From positions 13,394,908 to 13,458,907 of the forward strand of contig NC_061061.1 in the NCBI RefSeq assembly GCF_021917145.1: DNA of 64,000 nt, written 5' to 3'. The notes under the pieces are model-generated. The model ran no database searches. It had not been told where the DNA came from and saw only the letters and a list, made by a program, of their open reading frames with translations. Positions 35,716 to 47,130 of the stretch are shown here, in pieces (position 1 is the first letter of the stretch; each line of letters opens with the position of its first letter). This stretch comes from Hypomesus transpacificus (lineage: Eukaryota; Chordata; Actinopteri; Osmeriformes; Osmeridae). The position numbers and the translations under genes were made by a program.

Positions 35716-38700
35716 TCAGATGATCTCCAAGTAGATTGCTGTTTCATTGTCAGTGGAGGTGGGGTTTCTAGGTCCTCTGAAAGCTCTACGTCCTCCTCTT
35801 CTTGACTCCCTTCTCCATCCCCACCTCTCACCTGCTGTCCTCTCTCCCTCTCTTCTTGCCATCTGACAGAGAGAGTTATGCTGCTTCTGGAACAGAGATG
35901 ATTGTGTATCTTAGTTCACTGCATGTCTATGATGTTTCTTTTGCATTGGAGCTGACTTTTTTTGTCCAGGCAACAAGTGCTGGGAAACAATTTTGACATT
36001 TTATTTATTTAGCAGATGCTTTTATCCAAAGCGACGTACGAATAGAGCATAAAGAAAACAGAAGATCATGGATCAGAACTGCTTAGCTCTGTACTATTTT
36101 GTTGTGGCCAGTCAAGGAACACTGTATTTAAAGGCCACATCACAAAGTAACGACATCTCAGCAACCAGTCACCATTTCACTACAAAATACTTTTACTCTT
36201 CTATTTTACAGTTTAATAATCACTTGTAACTACAACATATAAACTTAAAAAATATAAACACTCAAGTGAAGTACCTGCTTTGAGCGAACAAACAGAGGGG
36301 TGCAGTTCTGGTATACAAGCTGGTAGCTGCCATTGTTGTAGATGTGTGTAACTTCAGTGCAGTTGATGTAGAGGGGCATTGGGTCCTGGTAGATTTCAAA
36401 TTCCCCAGGGTACACTGAAGGATGTCTGGTGTTCAGGACACGTCTATGGAAAAGCAAGAACAATTCCAGATTGGATGACAATTATCATTTAATGTCAGTT
36501 TGTTTCAAAGTGAGGAACGGTATTGTGAAATTCTCTCGACAGTTTCTTACTTTTTGACCCTTCTGTGACAGCAACAAAGCAGGAACATTGACAGAAGGAA
36601 GACAGGTACTGAAATGGTGGCCGCAAGTATCACTCTCCACAATAGAGAACTAGTCCCTGTCCATCAAAGACAACACACGAAAAGATACATAAACTTAGCT
36701 TAATACAGCGCGTACATAACGACAATTTGGTCACGACTCACATAACACCTTACTGTTGTCTGAAGGAAAGGTCTCTGCTGCTTACCTTCTCCTCCTTCCA
36801 GCAAGGTGTGAGAGTCGTTGCCTAGTGAATTAGTGGTAACACAGACCACTCTCAGTGGGGTAACCATGGGCCCCCTCATAACAGCAACTAGGGTCTTATT
36901 GTATGAGATCACGGATGTGTTGTAACTGCTGGATGGAAGGCTTCCGTTGACGGTCCAGGTGACAGCAGGCCTGGGGTTGGAGTCAACTGCACACAGACAC
37001 AGCACCTCAAATTCCTTTACCACACAGGAGGAGGATCTATGGACAATAACGGGCTTGTCTGGAGGAGAGATGAAGAGGTAGACAGAACAGCAGCTTGAAA
37101 ATGACCTGAACATTTTATAGTATTTTTTTGTTGATAATTTTGATAAATTTAGGCTCACAGTGAATGTCCAAATCGATGGGCTTTGATTCTGACCGGCCGA
37201 CCGCATTTTGTGCTGAGCAGCTGAACCTCATATCTCGGGTCACGTTGTATACTCGGATTGTGTTTGTGTGCTGCTGGAGGTTGACAACATATCCATGTAG
37301 GGTGTAGGACCAATTGTAGTTTGACACAGGGGGGTCAGCCTTACAGACACAGGTCAGCAAAATATTTGCCCCCTCCCGAATGATCAAGCTAAGGACCTGG
37401 ACTTCAACATCTTTTGGAGAGACTGGGGAAAAAGCAGTACAATACTATTGATTGCAGAAATATATTTCCATATACTCAGCGCTCTATCTTAGTTATGCAA
37501 CCACAATGGGCAACAGTCAAAATGCAATTTTCACATATTGCTGTCTACGGCGCTACATCTTACATGTTACTTGAAAATGCTTCACAACTGATGCTCTTCG
37601 GTCTCCTGGAAACACTGCCTCACATCTCAGCCTGGACTTGATGTGGGATGTGGCTGTAAAGGAGAGAGAAGCCAGGAGCATAAGCTTCTGGGCTTGGAGT
37701 TTCTCTACTCTCCGAGGCACACTGCTGTTTTCTTGGGCTCCTCTCTCCCAGTTCCACTTCAGTGCTGGTGGTTGGGAGGGGCAGAAATAGTTGACAGTGC
37801 AGTTGACGGTCACCAACTGTCCCTCTGTTACTGACTCCACGCCACTGATTACTGGGTTCTCTGGAGTACCTGTCAGTAAGGATAAGAATTACTGTCGACC
37901 TTATGGTGTCTTTATTGAAGTTACATTATTACATCCGTAATGTGATAATGCTGGTATTACCTCTATTATTATTTATCGTTACCATATTATTATAAAACAA
38001 GACCATTTAGCAATTTTGTTGGAGAAGTTGGGAAAAAAAAGAAATGTCCTCTTACTTGAGACAAGCAAGTGGACGCTTTTTGCTTTTCCCCAGTGTAAAT
38101 CTCCACTCTTCTTCAGTGCCAACGCATACACAAGGGAGTCTTCCATAGTGACCCTCTCTATCTTCACTGAACAGTCTCCATCTGCTAGGTTCCCCCATAA
38201 AGATGTACGTCCCTGGAAGACACGATTCACCTGGTTTCCCTCAGCACTGTTAAATGCAATGCTTCGCAAGGAAAAGAAGTTCCTGCTGTCCCTGTATGTC
38301 ACCCTAACATCGACTCTTTCATGCACGCTCTTTACAGAGTGAATGGTGAGGCGTGTAAAGGAGCAGGGGATGACAACACAGGATCCGACAAGGGCAGAAA
38401 CACGCTCAGGGATGGAAGGGGTGGGATATAATGCATGGGTGCCTCTCCACAAAGCTGCTGTGATGAAACAAAGAGACATTGAATGAGTAATGATATATCA
38501 ACAACTTGGACCTGATGTTTAATTAAGTGTTAAACAAGTACCGTATAGCGGCAATGAAGAATAGCACTCTTGAAGCTAAATATCACAAGGTGTTTCACAG
38601 TGGTTACATTTAGAAAAGGAGAAGGGGAATGCTCAATGCTTGGTTGCTGTGAATTCCATGCATCATTAGGAAAGTTTGAGAATGATTGTGGTTTTATGTT

Positions 38701-39618
38701 ATTCTTATTTGTCACTTCTACTGACCATTTCAGCAACTCAACTTGAATTGTTTTTTTTAAAGATAGGGTCTAAATAATCTTGAAGGACATAATTGAGTAA
38801 CAGTTAAATAATGTTTTAAGGAAGTCAACATCCCAGTCCGAAAACACCCTACAAAAGAGTTTCCATACCTTTTTTAATGTGCCAGTTTTCATCTAGCAGT
38901 TGAGTTACTGAATAGGAGCCAGCTAGCATGGCAACATGGAAACATGTTCTGCATATGTAAAGGCATGGTCAGAAAAGAATGAACATTTACAAGACCTCCT
39001 TTTGTAGTGCCAATAACTCTGCAGACAGCTTTGCTAGTTCTGGCCACAGCTGTTCATTTGTCCCTTTGAATTTCTTGATTCAAAACATTTTATACCTAAT
39101 ATGCTTGACACAGCATGATAAAAAATTATCTAGTACACACAGTAAAAACCAAACATGGAAGGGTTTCAATAAAAACACTGGTAATACTGTGAATTAAAAT
39201 GTTGTGTAGCTTCAGAAGTCCTGCGTCTTAGCTGGCGCACAGTACTGGAGTATGGACTATATTTGTTTTCGTTTAAGCAGGGTTTTGTGTGCAAGATGTT
39301 TTGAAGCAAGCAATGCAATGGTTTGAAAATGATTAATTATTCAAGCACAAGAACTTCCATATTGATGCATCCATGCGTATTGATCCCTGAACTTGATGTC
39401 ATTAATTAAAAAGTAGACCTCTTTCACATTTTCATTAGTCAAATATTGGTTTCTGATGAAGACTGCCGACTAAATGTAGTTTGATGCAGTAATATATCAA
39501 AACGCAGTATTGAAGAAAGACAAGATCGAATTCAAAAGCCAATATCATTATTTAGTTACTTATTTTGCCACTTACCAAAGATCACAGTACAGACTAGCAG
39601 CATTCTGTCCAGACACAT
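35716..39618 (-). CDS. Siglec-like gene A, four Ig domains, unusual tail
   Basis: A type I membrane receptor of the Siglec/MAG family. Eight exons join in phase to 569 codons: 39576-39618, 38056-38457, 37564-37869, 37159-37422, 36786-37058, 36551-36656, 36275-36443 and 35716-35862. A signal peptide (MCLDRMLLVCTVIF) precedes a V-set domain with the Siglec cysteine pattern (GSCVVIPCSF and GDCSVKIERV). Three C2-type domains and a membrane segment (VILAATISVPVFLLSMFLLC) follow. The last Ig domain has the CLCAVDSNP motif seen in MAG and Siglecs. The F-strand position that holds the sialic-acid-binding arginine is alanine (GCA, 38117-38119). The segment after the membrane carries YIN, YNN and YQN motifs, and the C-terminus ends TAIYLEII. 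It could be called MAG-like; one-to-one orthology is not decidable here. The last exon is the least certain part. Confidence 0.86.
35999..36055 (-). mobile_element. SINE tail relic
   Basis: TTTAGCAGATGCTTTTATCC followed by AAAGCGACGTACGAATAGAG is the conserved tail of the SINE family found whole at 531-712. It lies in the last intron of Siglec-like gene A. Confidence 0.7.
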
Positions 39619-40875
39619 GACTGTGCTCAGCAGGCAATGACATTGTAAAAAGAAAAAAGAAGGAAGTTAGATAAGTTTCATCAAGCATTCACGGTGTGTT
39701 CTTCTTTGTGTTGTGTACACTAGCTCCATGAACAGTTGTTTTCCTATAATTCAGTTTACAAAGCAATTATGAAATGACATTTTAAATGTCCACTTGTAAA
39801 TGTCCACTTAAGTATTACTAGTGCTTGATGGTGGCAAGTGAAATATACAGTATTGTACAGAATATGCCTGTAGCTGACACTACTGTTGTTGTAGTTAAAG
39901 TAAGTCTAGGCCAATTTGAAACTGAATTGTGAAGATATGCAAACAGGAGACAAATACATTTTTAATTTAGCAAAATCAAAAGGTCAATACTTAAGGATTT
40001 TTAACTGTCTTGGAAAGACAGGTTTTAGTTATTTAAGAATATGTTTTCATGTAAAGTCATCTGGATGAGTGAGTGAAGGACAAAGGAAAGAGCAGCATCA
40101 GCAGACAATGAGACAAGACCTGGCGGAATGTGACTCACTCAATATGTTTCCTAGTTTTAGATTTTGTGGTCCCTAAAAATAACTAATTTTGTGCTGATGT
40201 AATAACTGTAGTCAAACCAACTTCAGCATAACAACATCCACATACAAATACAGGGTTTAAAAAACTGTAAATATACTAATATTTACAAACCGTTTTCTGT
40301 CACAACCCTCAAGTAGCTTAGTGCCTTGGAAAGATATAGTTGGATTCTCAAGGAATGTTCAAACTGCAGTTACAAACAACATTACGAACTATAATGAAGA
40401 GCAAGAGGTAATAAGTTAATAAAAAGAACACACTGGCTGGAGAACAGGCCTGCGCATTAATACATTGAGCATCACTTCTTGTTGTCTAAATCATGCCATC
40501 TCAAAACCACATAAGATACACACATAGGTAAAAAAAAAAAAACACGTAATGACCTACAGAAGTCATAGCATTCGTTTATTTTGTATAGACCATTGACTTA
40601 TATACAGGTATAGATGTGCTGAGGGCGATAAAAACGTGACCCGGAAGTACTCCGGCAGTGTTGTCAAAACCTCAGACCGGGTACAATTTCTGTTTCCTAT
40701 TGTTAGCCAGATAGCCTTAAATTCTTAGCTTGCTTGCAGGCAGTCCAGTCTGCAGCTGGTTGCACAAATCTTACAGCCTGTGAAGTGCTACTTAATGTTT
40801 TAGGTCGCTGAACGGGAAAGCTGACAAGGAATTGGAATTGTTTAACTTTGCACCTCTACGAGTGGCTAAATTAAT
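39619..40875. promoter_or_regulatory. Divergent region between Siglec A and XRCC1
   Basis: The right end is GC-richer and carries a consensus ETS site CCGGAAGT (40641-40648) next to ACGTGAC, about 230 nt before the XRCC1 start codon. That fits a TATA-less housekeeping promoter. A poly-A run of 13-14 lies at 40531-40544. The part toward Siglec A is AT-rich with no recognised element. Confidence 0.55.
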
Positions 40876-43800
40876 ATGCCCGAGATCAAACTTAAGCACG
40901 TTGTGTCTTGCAGCAGTGAAGACAACGTAAGTTGATGTGGTGTGAACAATGAGTATGACATGATCACATTAGTGTGTACATTTAGTCCCTTAGATTAACT
41001 TGCAGTAACTAGTCTTTAGTAGGTGAACTCTTAGGCCGATACGGTGCTCTGTGATTTTCATATTGCATAAAAAATATCAGTGTTTTGTTTTCGAATTCAG
41101 TTGCCTAGCCTGAAGTCAGCAGTGTTCCGTTATACGCATGCTGCTAACAGTACAAACGGAAAGTGCTAAGATTCCTTCAATTTTCCAAATGTTTTAACTT
41201 TAGTTTTATTCTAAAGTGGATACAATTATTTTTTTCCTCATCATAATTACAGTATCCTGAATTTGGGGAGCTTCTCCCATTCTTCACTGCAGTTTCTGTC
41301 AAGCTCTGTCAGGTTGGATGGGAAGGTTGCTGCAGAGCTATTTTTGGGTCCCTCCTGGTTCAAGTCAAGGGTCTGACTAGGGTACTCATGGACACTCACC
41401 GATTTGTCCCACAGTCATTGTTTTCTTGGCCTTATATCCCATCAGAAGTCCTGTACGCTATGGAGCACAGCATCCTCACAGCATGATGCTGCCACCACAA
41501 AGAGAATAGTTTTATTATTTTGTTGCCTTTTGGCAAATGTAAATTTGGAGTTAGGCTGTACCGTAATGGGGGGAAAAGTGGAGAGTTTTACATACTCCTG
41601 TACTGTTCCGAATATGTTTAAATCATCAACAAATTATACATCCTAATATTGTCACTAACAAGTAGAAACAACATGAATTGTTTTTGCTGCAGACACACAA
41701 AGCTGAGAACCTGCTGAGCTCTGACACCTACAGGAAATGGAAAGCAGGAAAGGCTGGAGAGACGCAGACTTCGGTCATTCTACAGGTCCGGTTTGAGTCA
41801 CTGACTCGAGCACCAGATGTTTAGCTTTATGTTTACTTTATCGACAACTTACACTTTTTAATGTCCCAATGGTGGTGATGGGACATTTTGATTGAATATT
41901 TTATCTGTCTGTGTATCTGTTGTCTAACTTCCATCCACCCCACCATTTTTACAGTTGGAGAAGGAGGAGCAGTTGCACAGCATAGACATAGGAAATGAAG
42001 GGTCTGCTTTCATTGAAGTGCTGGTTGGACGCTCAACCTCAGTCAAAGACCAGGACTTTGAGGTATGCATGCAACCATGATATGGTGACTTTCCCCTCTA
42101 ACATGTGGGGAAAGTCACAATATTGCACAACACACGGGTGATTGGTGTCCACAGTGTAAATGCTGTAGCTATCTGATTTAAATGAGGCGTGTATTAGTTG
42201 ATGTTAACTGTTTTTAACAACATTTTATGCTTTCTCTGTTCTGTAGGTTCTGCTGGTTACATCCTCCTTTATGTCCCCATCGGAGAGCAAGAACGGCACC
42301 AACACCAACAGGGTGCGTTTTTTTGGACCCAATCAGTTGCAGAAGACAGCTGCTCAGGAGAACTGGGATCGTGTGAAGATTGTATGCAGTCAGCCGTACA
42401 ACAAGGTGAGACACTTTGGACCACAATTTTGGTTCATATGAAAATATACGGACATTTTGCAGCAAAGGACTGTGTAAATTATATGCAGCATAACTAGCTG
42501 TCAAACACAGTGCTACATTAGTAGGTGAGTCTTCCACGATTCCCATTCTGTTTAACAGTGTTTGATTATTTTCTGTATACTCGTATACAGACACTGTTTC
42601 GTAACTCTAAATAACAATGACTACTTGAAATGTTTCTTCCATCTTCCTCCTCAGAGCATTGCGTACGGGGTGGCCTTTGTTAAGTTCCACTCACCGCCAG
42701 ACAAAGGGGAAGCAGCGACTAAAACGCCCCCGGTAAGACAGCCATGCCTGTTGGCAACATCCTACTAGGCTTAAAGCCATATTTATTTGCTTTTTTGTGT
42801 GTGAATTTGTATTTGTGTATTTTTAATCAAATAACCCCCTTCATTTTAGACCAAATGGAATGCAAAGATGCAGGTTCACTGAAAGTGGCTTTAACCTCTT
42901 AAATGGTTATTTTTCAAATGTTCCTATTAATCTTGACAATAAATGTGAGAAACACCCAGTATGTTTTTTTTGTGAACTCTTACTTGCATTCAAATAGACA
43001 AAATTCCATTGGTGTCAAGCTCCTACTTTCTCCACACCAACTCCTTTCTCCATCATCATCCCCTGATAGAAGTTAACCAAGCTGGGCCAGTTCAGAGTAA
43101 AAGATGAGCCCTCCTCGGCAGGCCCCAGTCTCCAGCCTGGCAGCTTATTCTTCAACAGGGAGAACACATCCAAAACCAGCCCAACACTCAAAGGTACGTC
43201 TTATTATAAATAACACAATCTAAAAAACATTTCTTTCTTTTTTTTAATGCTACTTTTTACAAACTCTCTCCTTTCTTCAGTCTCTCCCCAGAATGTAAAG
43301 TTGAGCTATGCATCTGCAGCGCTGCAGGCAGGCGGTGGGTCAGGCTCTCCTCTTCTCTCAGCCCAGCCCTTGTCCAGTCCGTCCCCTACACAGGTAATGG
43401 AACCCACATTCCACAACATATAATTCACTTTTCTTAGATTTGTTACAACATGTTTCTTTGAACAATTTCCATGAACAAATTAGCAGTAAATAACGTTCTT
43501 ACTCAAAATAGAAAATGTTATTTTGTATATTGTGGAACTGTGGAAAAGGTATGGATGTATTGCTTTGCTTGCTATGTATTTCCAATTCTCCAGTGTCACG
43601 TGTTCCTTAGCCCACTGCCACCACTGTTTTTTTTTTTTCCTGAAGAACTAAAACTGTTAGGTTGTTGGTTGCCATAACCCACCCCAGTTAATGGTACTTG
43701 TACTAAGATTGTACATTCAATGTATATAACTTGGTTCAACTGTATTATTGACTTTAGCTTTTTCCCTTGTGTCTCAGGCACCAGTGAAGAGAAAGTTTGA

Positions 43801-46800
43801 ATTCAGTAAGGAGCGCCAGTCTGCCCCTGCCGTTTCTTCCTCTAAGAAAGCCAGTCTCGTGAACTCTCCTGAGGAGAGCCCTAGCTCCCTCAAACCCAAA
43901 GCCAGACCCAACACAGCTAGCAGCCACAGGCCCAGCACAGCCAAAGGTGAGATAGACCACACACACTGCATACTCTGACATGCACACACATATTTATTCA
44001 AACACTCAAGTGTCCACACGTACATTTAGTTCCATGTATTTTGTCCCTCAGAGGAGACCCCTGACAAAAAAAGGGACAACTTGAAATCAGAGACAAAGCC
44101 CAAGCCTGCTAAAGACAAGACCCAGGACTCAAAGCAGGTCCCCTTCAACCGTATCATGGAGGGGGTGGTGTTTGTACTGAGCGGCTTCCAGAATCCTTTC
44201 AGAGCGGAGCTGAGGGACAAGGCCCTGGCCATGGGAGCTAAGTATCGACCTGACTGGACGGCAGACGCCTCACACCTCATGTGAGTGACAACAGCCGTGA
44301 CAACAACTTCATCCTAAAAAGGATGGCATGCCTGCATGATTGACAATCAGTTTATAATCCTACATGTGAATCAGTGAGCTGTCCAGGGCCCTCCTTTCTG
44401 TTTAGTAATCATGGCTCTGTTCATCCTCATACAGCTGTGCCTTTGCCAACACCCCTAAGTACAGCCAAGTGAAGTCAGCAGGGGGCATGATTGTGCGGAA
44501 GGAGTGGGTGCTTGACTGCCACAAGAAGAAACAGAAAATCCCTTATAAACGGTGAGAACGGAAACCATTAAATATTATTTTAATGCAGCGGTGGAGTGAG
44601 ATGACCGAGCGGAAACAAAAACCATGCTGAACATGAGCCTCTGTCTGGGATCCTGTTTGTGGGTTCCTCCTTCTCTCCTCTACTTTGGTTATTTTTTCTC
44701 ATTTGCTTCTGCATCTGAATCTAGGTATTTGATGGACGGTTCGGAATCCAGCTCAGAGGATGAAGTAGAGGAGGATGACGAGAAAATGAAGGAAAAAGAG
44801 AGAAAAGTACAATTTGGCTCAGAACTGAAAATGATAGAGTAACATGACGTCAAATAATCCTCTTATCAGTGCTGATGGTTCTATTTTAAATTCCTTGTTT
44901 TCATTATTCTTCAACCTCTCTAAATATGTGTCTCTCTCTGCCAGACTCCACAAAAGCAGGAGAGACAAGTCACTCCTCAAAAACCGCAGATAAAGAATGA
45001 AGACATGTTCGGCAGCTCCACAGATGCTGATGAACCAGGTCTCATTGCTTATGGTCTTATGAGACATTCCTTTATTGTAATCCAAGGCAACAAACTAAAG
45101 GTTGTTCAGACTTCTGATTATGCTAGTTAAACGACAGTAGTCAGGAACAATCGACTTCTAAACAACAACTTTGTCAGTTGTGGTTTGTTCCTTGTTCAAA
45201 GACAATTCACATAACCTTAATTTTCTCAGTTCCAAGTAGTCCTATTCATTTTTCATTTTTTTTTTTTTTTTTTTTAATGATTCACCAAATAACCATTTCA
45301 CTTCACTTATAGAAGACATGGACGAGTCTGGCATGGACACAGAGGATGAGCTAAAGAGGTAACTACCTATAAATAACATAAATCACTTCTTTAGTAAGCC
45401 ACCAATACAGAGGATTAGTCCTGCTCAGATGTATTTGCAACATCTATGAGCTGAATGAATGTCTGTCTGGGTAGATGGACAGGTGTTGTTCTTACGATAT
45501 TTATCAAGCAGTGTCTATCTAACACTGTAAGTTAGCAAAGTCTGCTTCATGGATGAAAGATAGAAGAGAAGGTTGGAAAGACATATTAGAGGCCTTTTAA
45601 ACTTTTCTATAATGCAATAATTTGTTATTAAGACAATTAATGTAAATGGTTCCAATGGAATTTCCGTCACTTGTCAAGATTGATGGCATTGCTCTGTTAT
45701 TGCTATTATTAATCTACTAAGACATACTGTCTTTTCTTTGTTGTTTACACCAGGGTGGAGAGTGTGAGGAGGAAGAAAAAAGTAGAGGAGAGGAAGAAAG
45801 GCGAGGAGAGGAAGAAAGACGTGAAGGATGAAGACTTGTATGGGGGGTCGACAGACGAGAATACAGATGCTGAGGCGGAGGAGAACAAGCCCATCCCAGA
45901 GCTGCCCGGTGTGTGGCCCTTTAACTGTTTGTGTGGGGCTTTTCTTTTGGTTCTTTCTACCCATCTCTCTTTCTGTCCCCATGTTTGTCTTACAATTTTC
46001 TCAGTTTTTCACTCTGCATAAATGTCACATCAGGTAAATGTAATGGTTATTCTGCTATTACTCACGTTCTCTATCCCGTAATGGCCCAAACAGACTTCCT
46101 GACTGGCAAGAGATTCTTCTTGTATGGCACATTCCCAAACAACGTGAGACGCTTACTACTGCGGTATATCATAGCGTTTAATGGGTAAGTGTGCGTGTGC
46201 ATGTCTATACACTTTTGAAAAGGATACCTGCAATTTGACTATGCATTAGATATTGTGAAAGAAGCGGTTGGACTGCTGTTGGTCAATTTCTATGAAGACC
46301 TAAACCCTTTTTGCTGGTAGCATTTAAAGAGAAAGACACTTTCTCTTAAAGTTTATCTTATGCTTTTTTCCAGGGCGGTGGAAGACTACATGAGTGACAA
46401 GGTCCAGTTTGTGGTCACCAGCTCAGGATGGCACAACTCCTTTGAAGATGTGAGACCTTGTTTTTTGTCACCTCTGTTTTTGTGCCACCTTTTAAAGGCT
46501 GACTTTGTGGCCTCTTGATGAACACAAACAAGTATATTTTGATGCTCAATGACATCAAAAATGCAAAAAGATCTTGAAAAAGTCCATACAGGTGCATACA
46601 GATATATTAAGTATAATGTGGCATAGGAGAACTGGTCTGCCCAGATTCCTGACTTCAATCACATAAAACAACATTAAAAAATAAATTCTAATGCCATCTG
46701 TGAGACACTCCTAATCACCCTACATCATAGCCCAACCATACTAATCCACTTAAGGATGAATGGAAACAAATCCTGCATCAATCTTCCAACATCTATTGGA

Positions 46801-47130
46801 AAGCCTTCCCAGAGGAGGCTGTCATAGCAACAGTGGGCTCCAACTCTATAATAACACCTATGAATTTGGAATGAGGTGTTTTACGAGCAGTTGTCCATAT
46901 ACTTTTGGTTCTGTTGTATGTCATCGACCCACATGTCACTGGAATTATTTAGGACAAGGATTTGGTTCTTGGCCATATTCAAAATGTTTTAAAGTATTTC
47001 TCTCTGTTGTTCTCCCCAACAGGCGCTGATGGAAAATGGAAATCTGAGTTTTGTCAAGCCTGCTTGGATATTTTCCATCAATGATCGTCAGAAGTTGTTG
47101 CCCTATCAGCCCTTTACTGTTGTACCATGA
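40876..47130 (+). CDS. xrcc1: XRCC1, single-strand-break repair scaffold
   Basis: A scaffold that brings together DNA polymerase beta, ligase III, PNKP and PARP1 at single-strand breaks. Seventeen exons join in phase to 630 codons (human 633): 40876-40926, 41693-41785, 41955-42062, 42247-42405, 42655-42732, 43070-43193, 43281-43393, 43778-43946, 44052-44280, 44435-44551, 44725-44806, 44945-45038, 45313-45358, 45754-45908, 46094-46184, 46374-46449 and 47023-47130. The polymerase beta-binding N-terminal domain runs from MPEIKLKHVVSCSS to about residue 155. BRCT1 is at about 331-418 (GVVFVLSGFQNPFR, AKYRPDWTADASHLICAFA, WVLDCH). An acidic CK2-type site DTEDELKR, the probable PNKP/aprataxin FHA docking site, follows. 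BRCT2 is at about 535-630 (RFFLYGTFP, LSFVKPAWIFS). Cys20 of the mammalian redox pair is Lys here. Poly(A) candidates: ATTAAA 47341-47346 and AATAAA 47744-47749. Confidence 0.98.
41248..41506 (-). mobile_element. Tc1-like transposase relic, internally deleted
   Basis: On the minus strand the stretch GTGGTGGCAGCATCATGCTG encodes the GGGSIML motif of Tc1 transposases. It then jumps to the C-terminal part (AACCTGACAGAGCTTGA, GAATGGGAGAAGCTCCCCAA). The DDE catalytic region between is partly missing and stops abound, so it is dead. It lies in XRCC1 intron 1, antisense to the gene. Confidence 0.8.
45256..45275. repeat. Poly-T tract
   Basis: About 20 T bases, 37 nt before the XRCC1 exon at 45313-45358. 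It may serve as, or extend, the polypyrimidine tract of that acceptor. Confidence 0.85.
46745..46928 (+). mobile_element. Non-autonomous Tc1/mariner-like relic
   Basis: The string AACATCTATTGGAAAGCCTT, CCCAGAGGAGGCTGTCATAG, TTTGGAATGAGGTGTT, and the end GTCCATATACTTTTGG match a common teleost DNA-transposon family whose ends read CATACTTTTGG. There is no open frame. It lies in the last XRCC1 intron. Confidence 0.65.
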
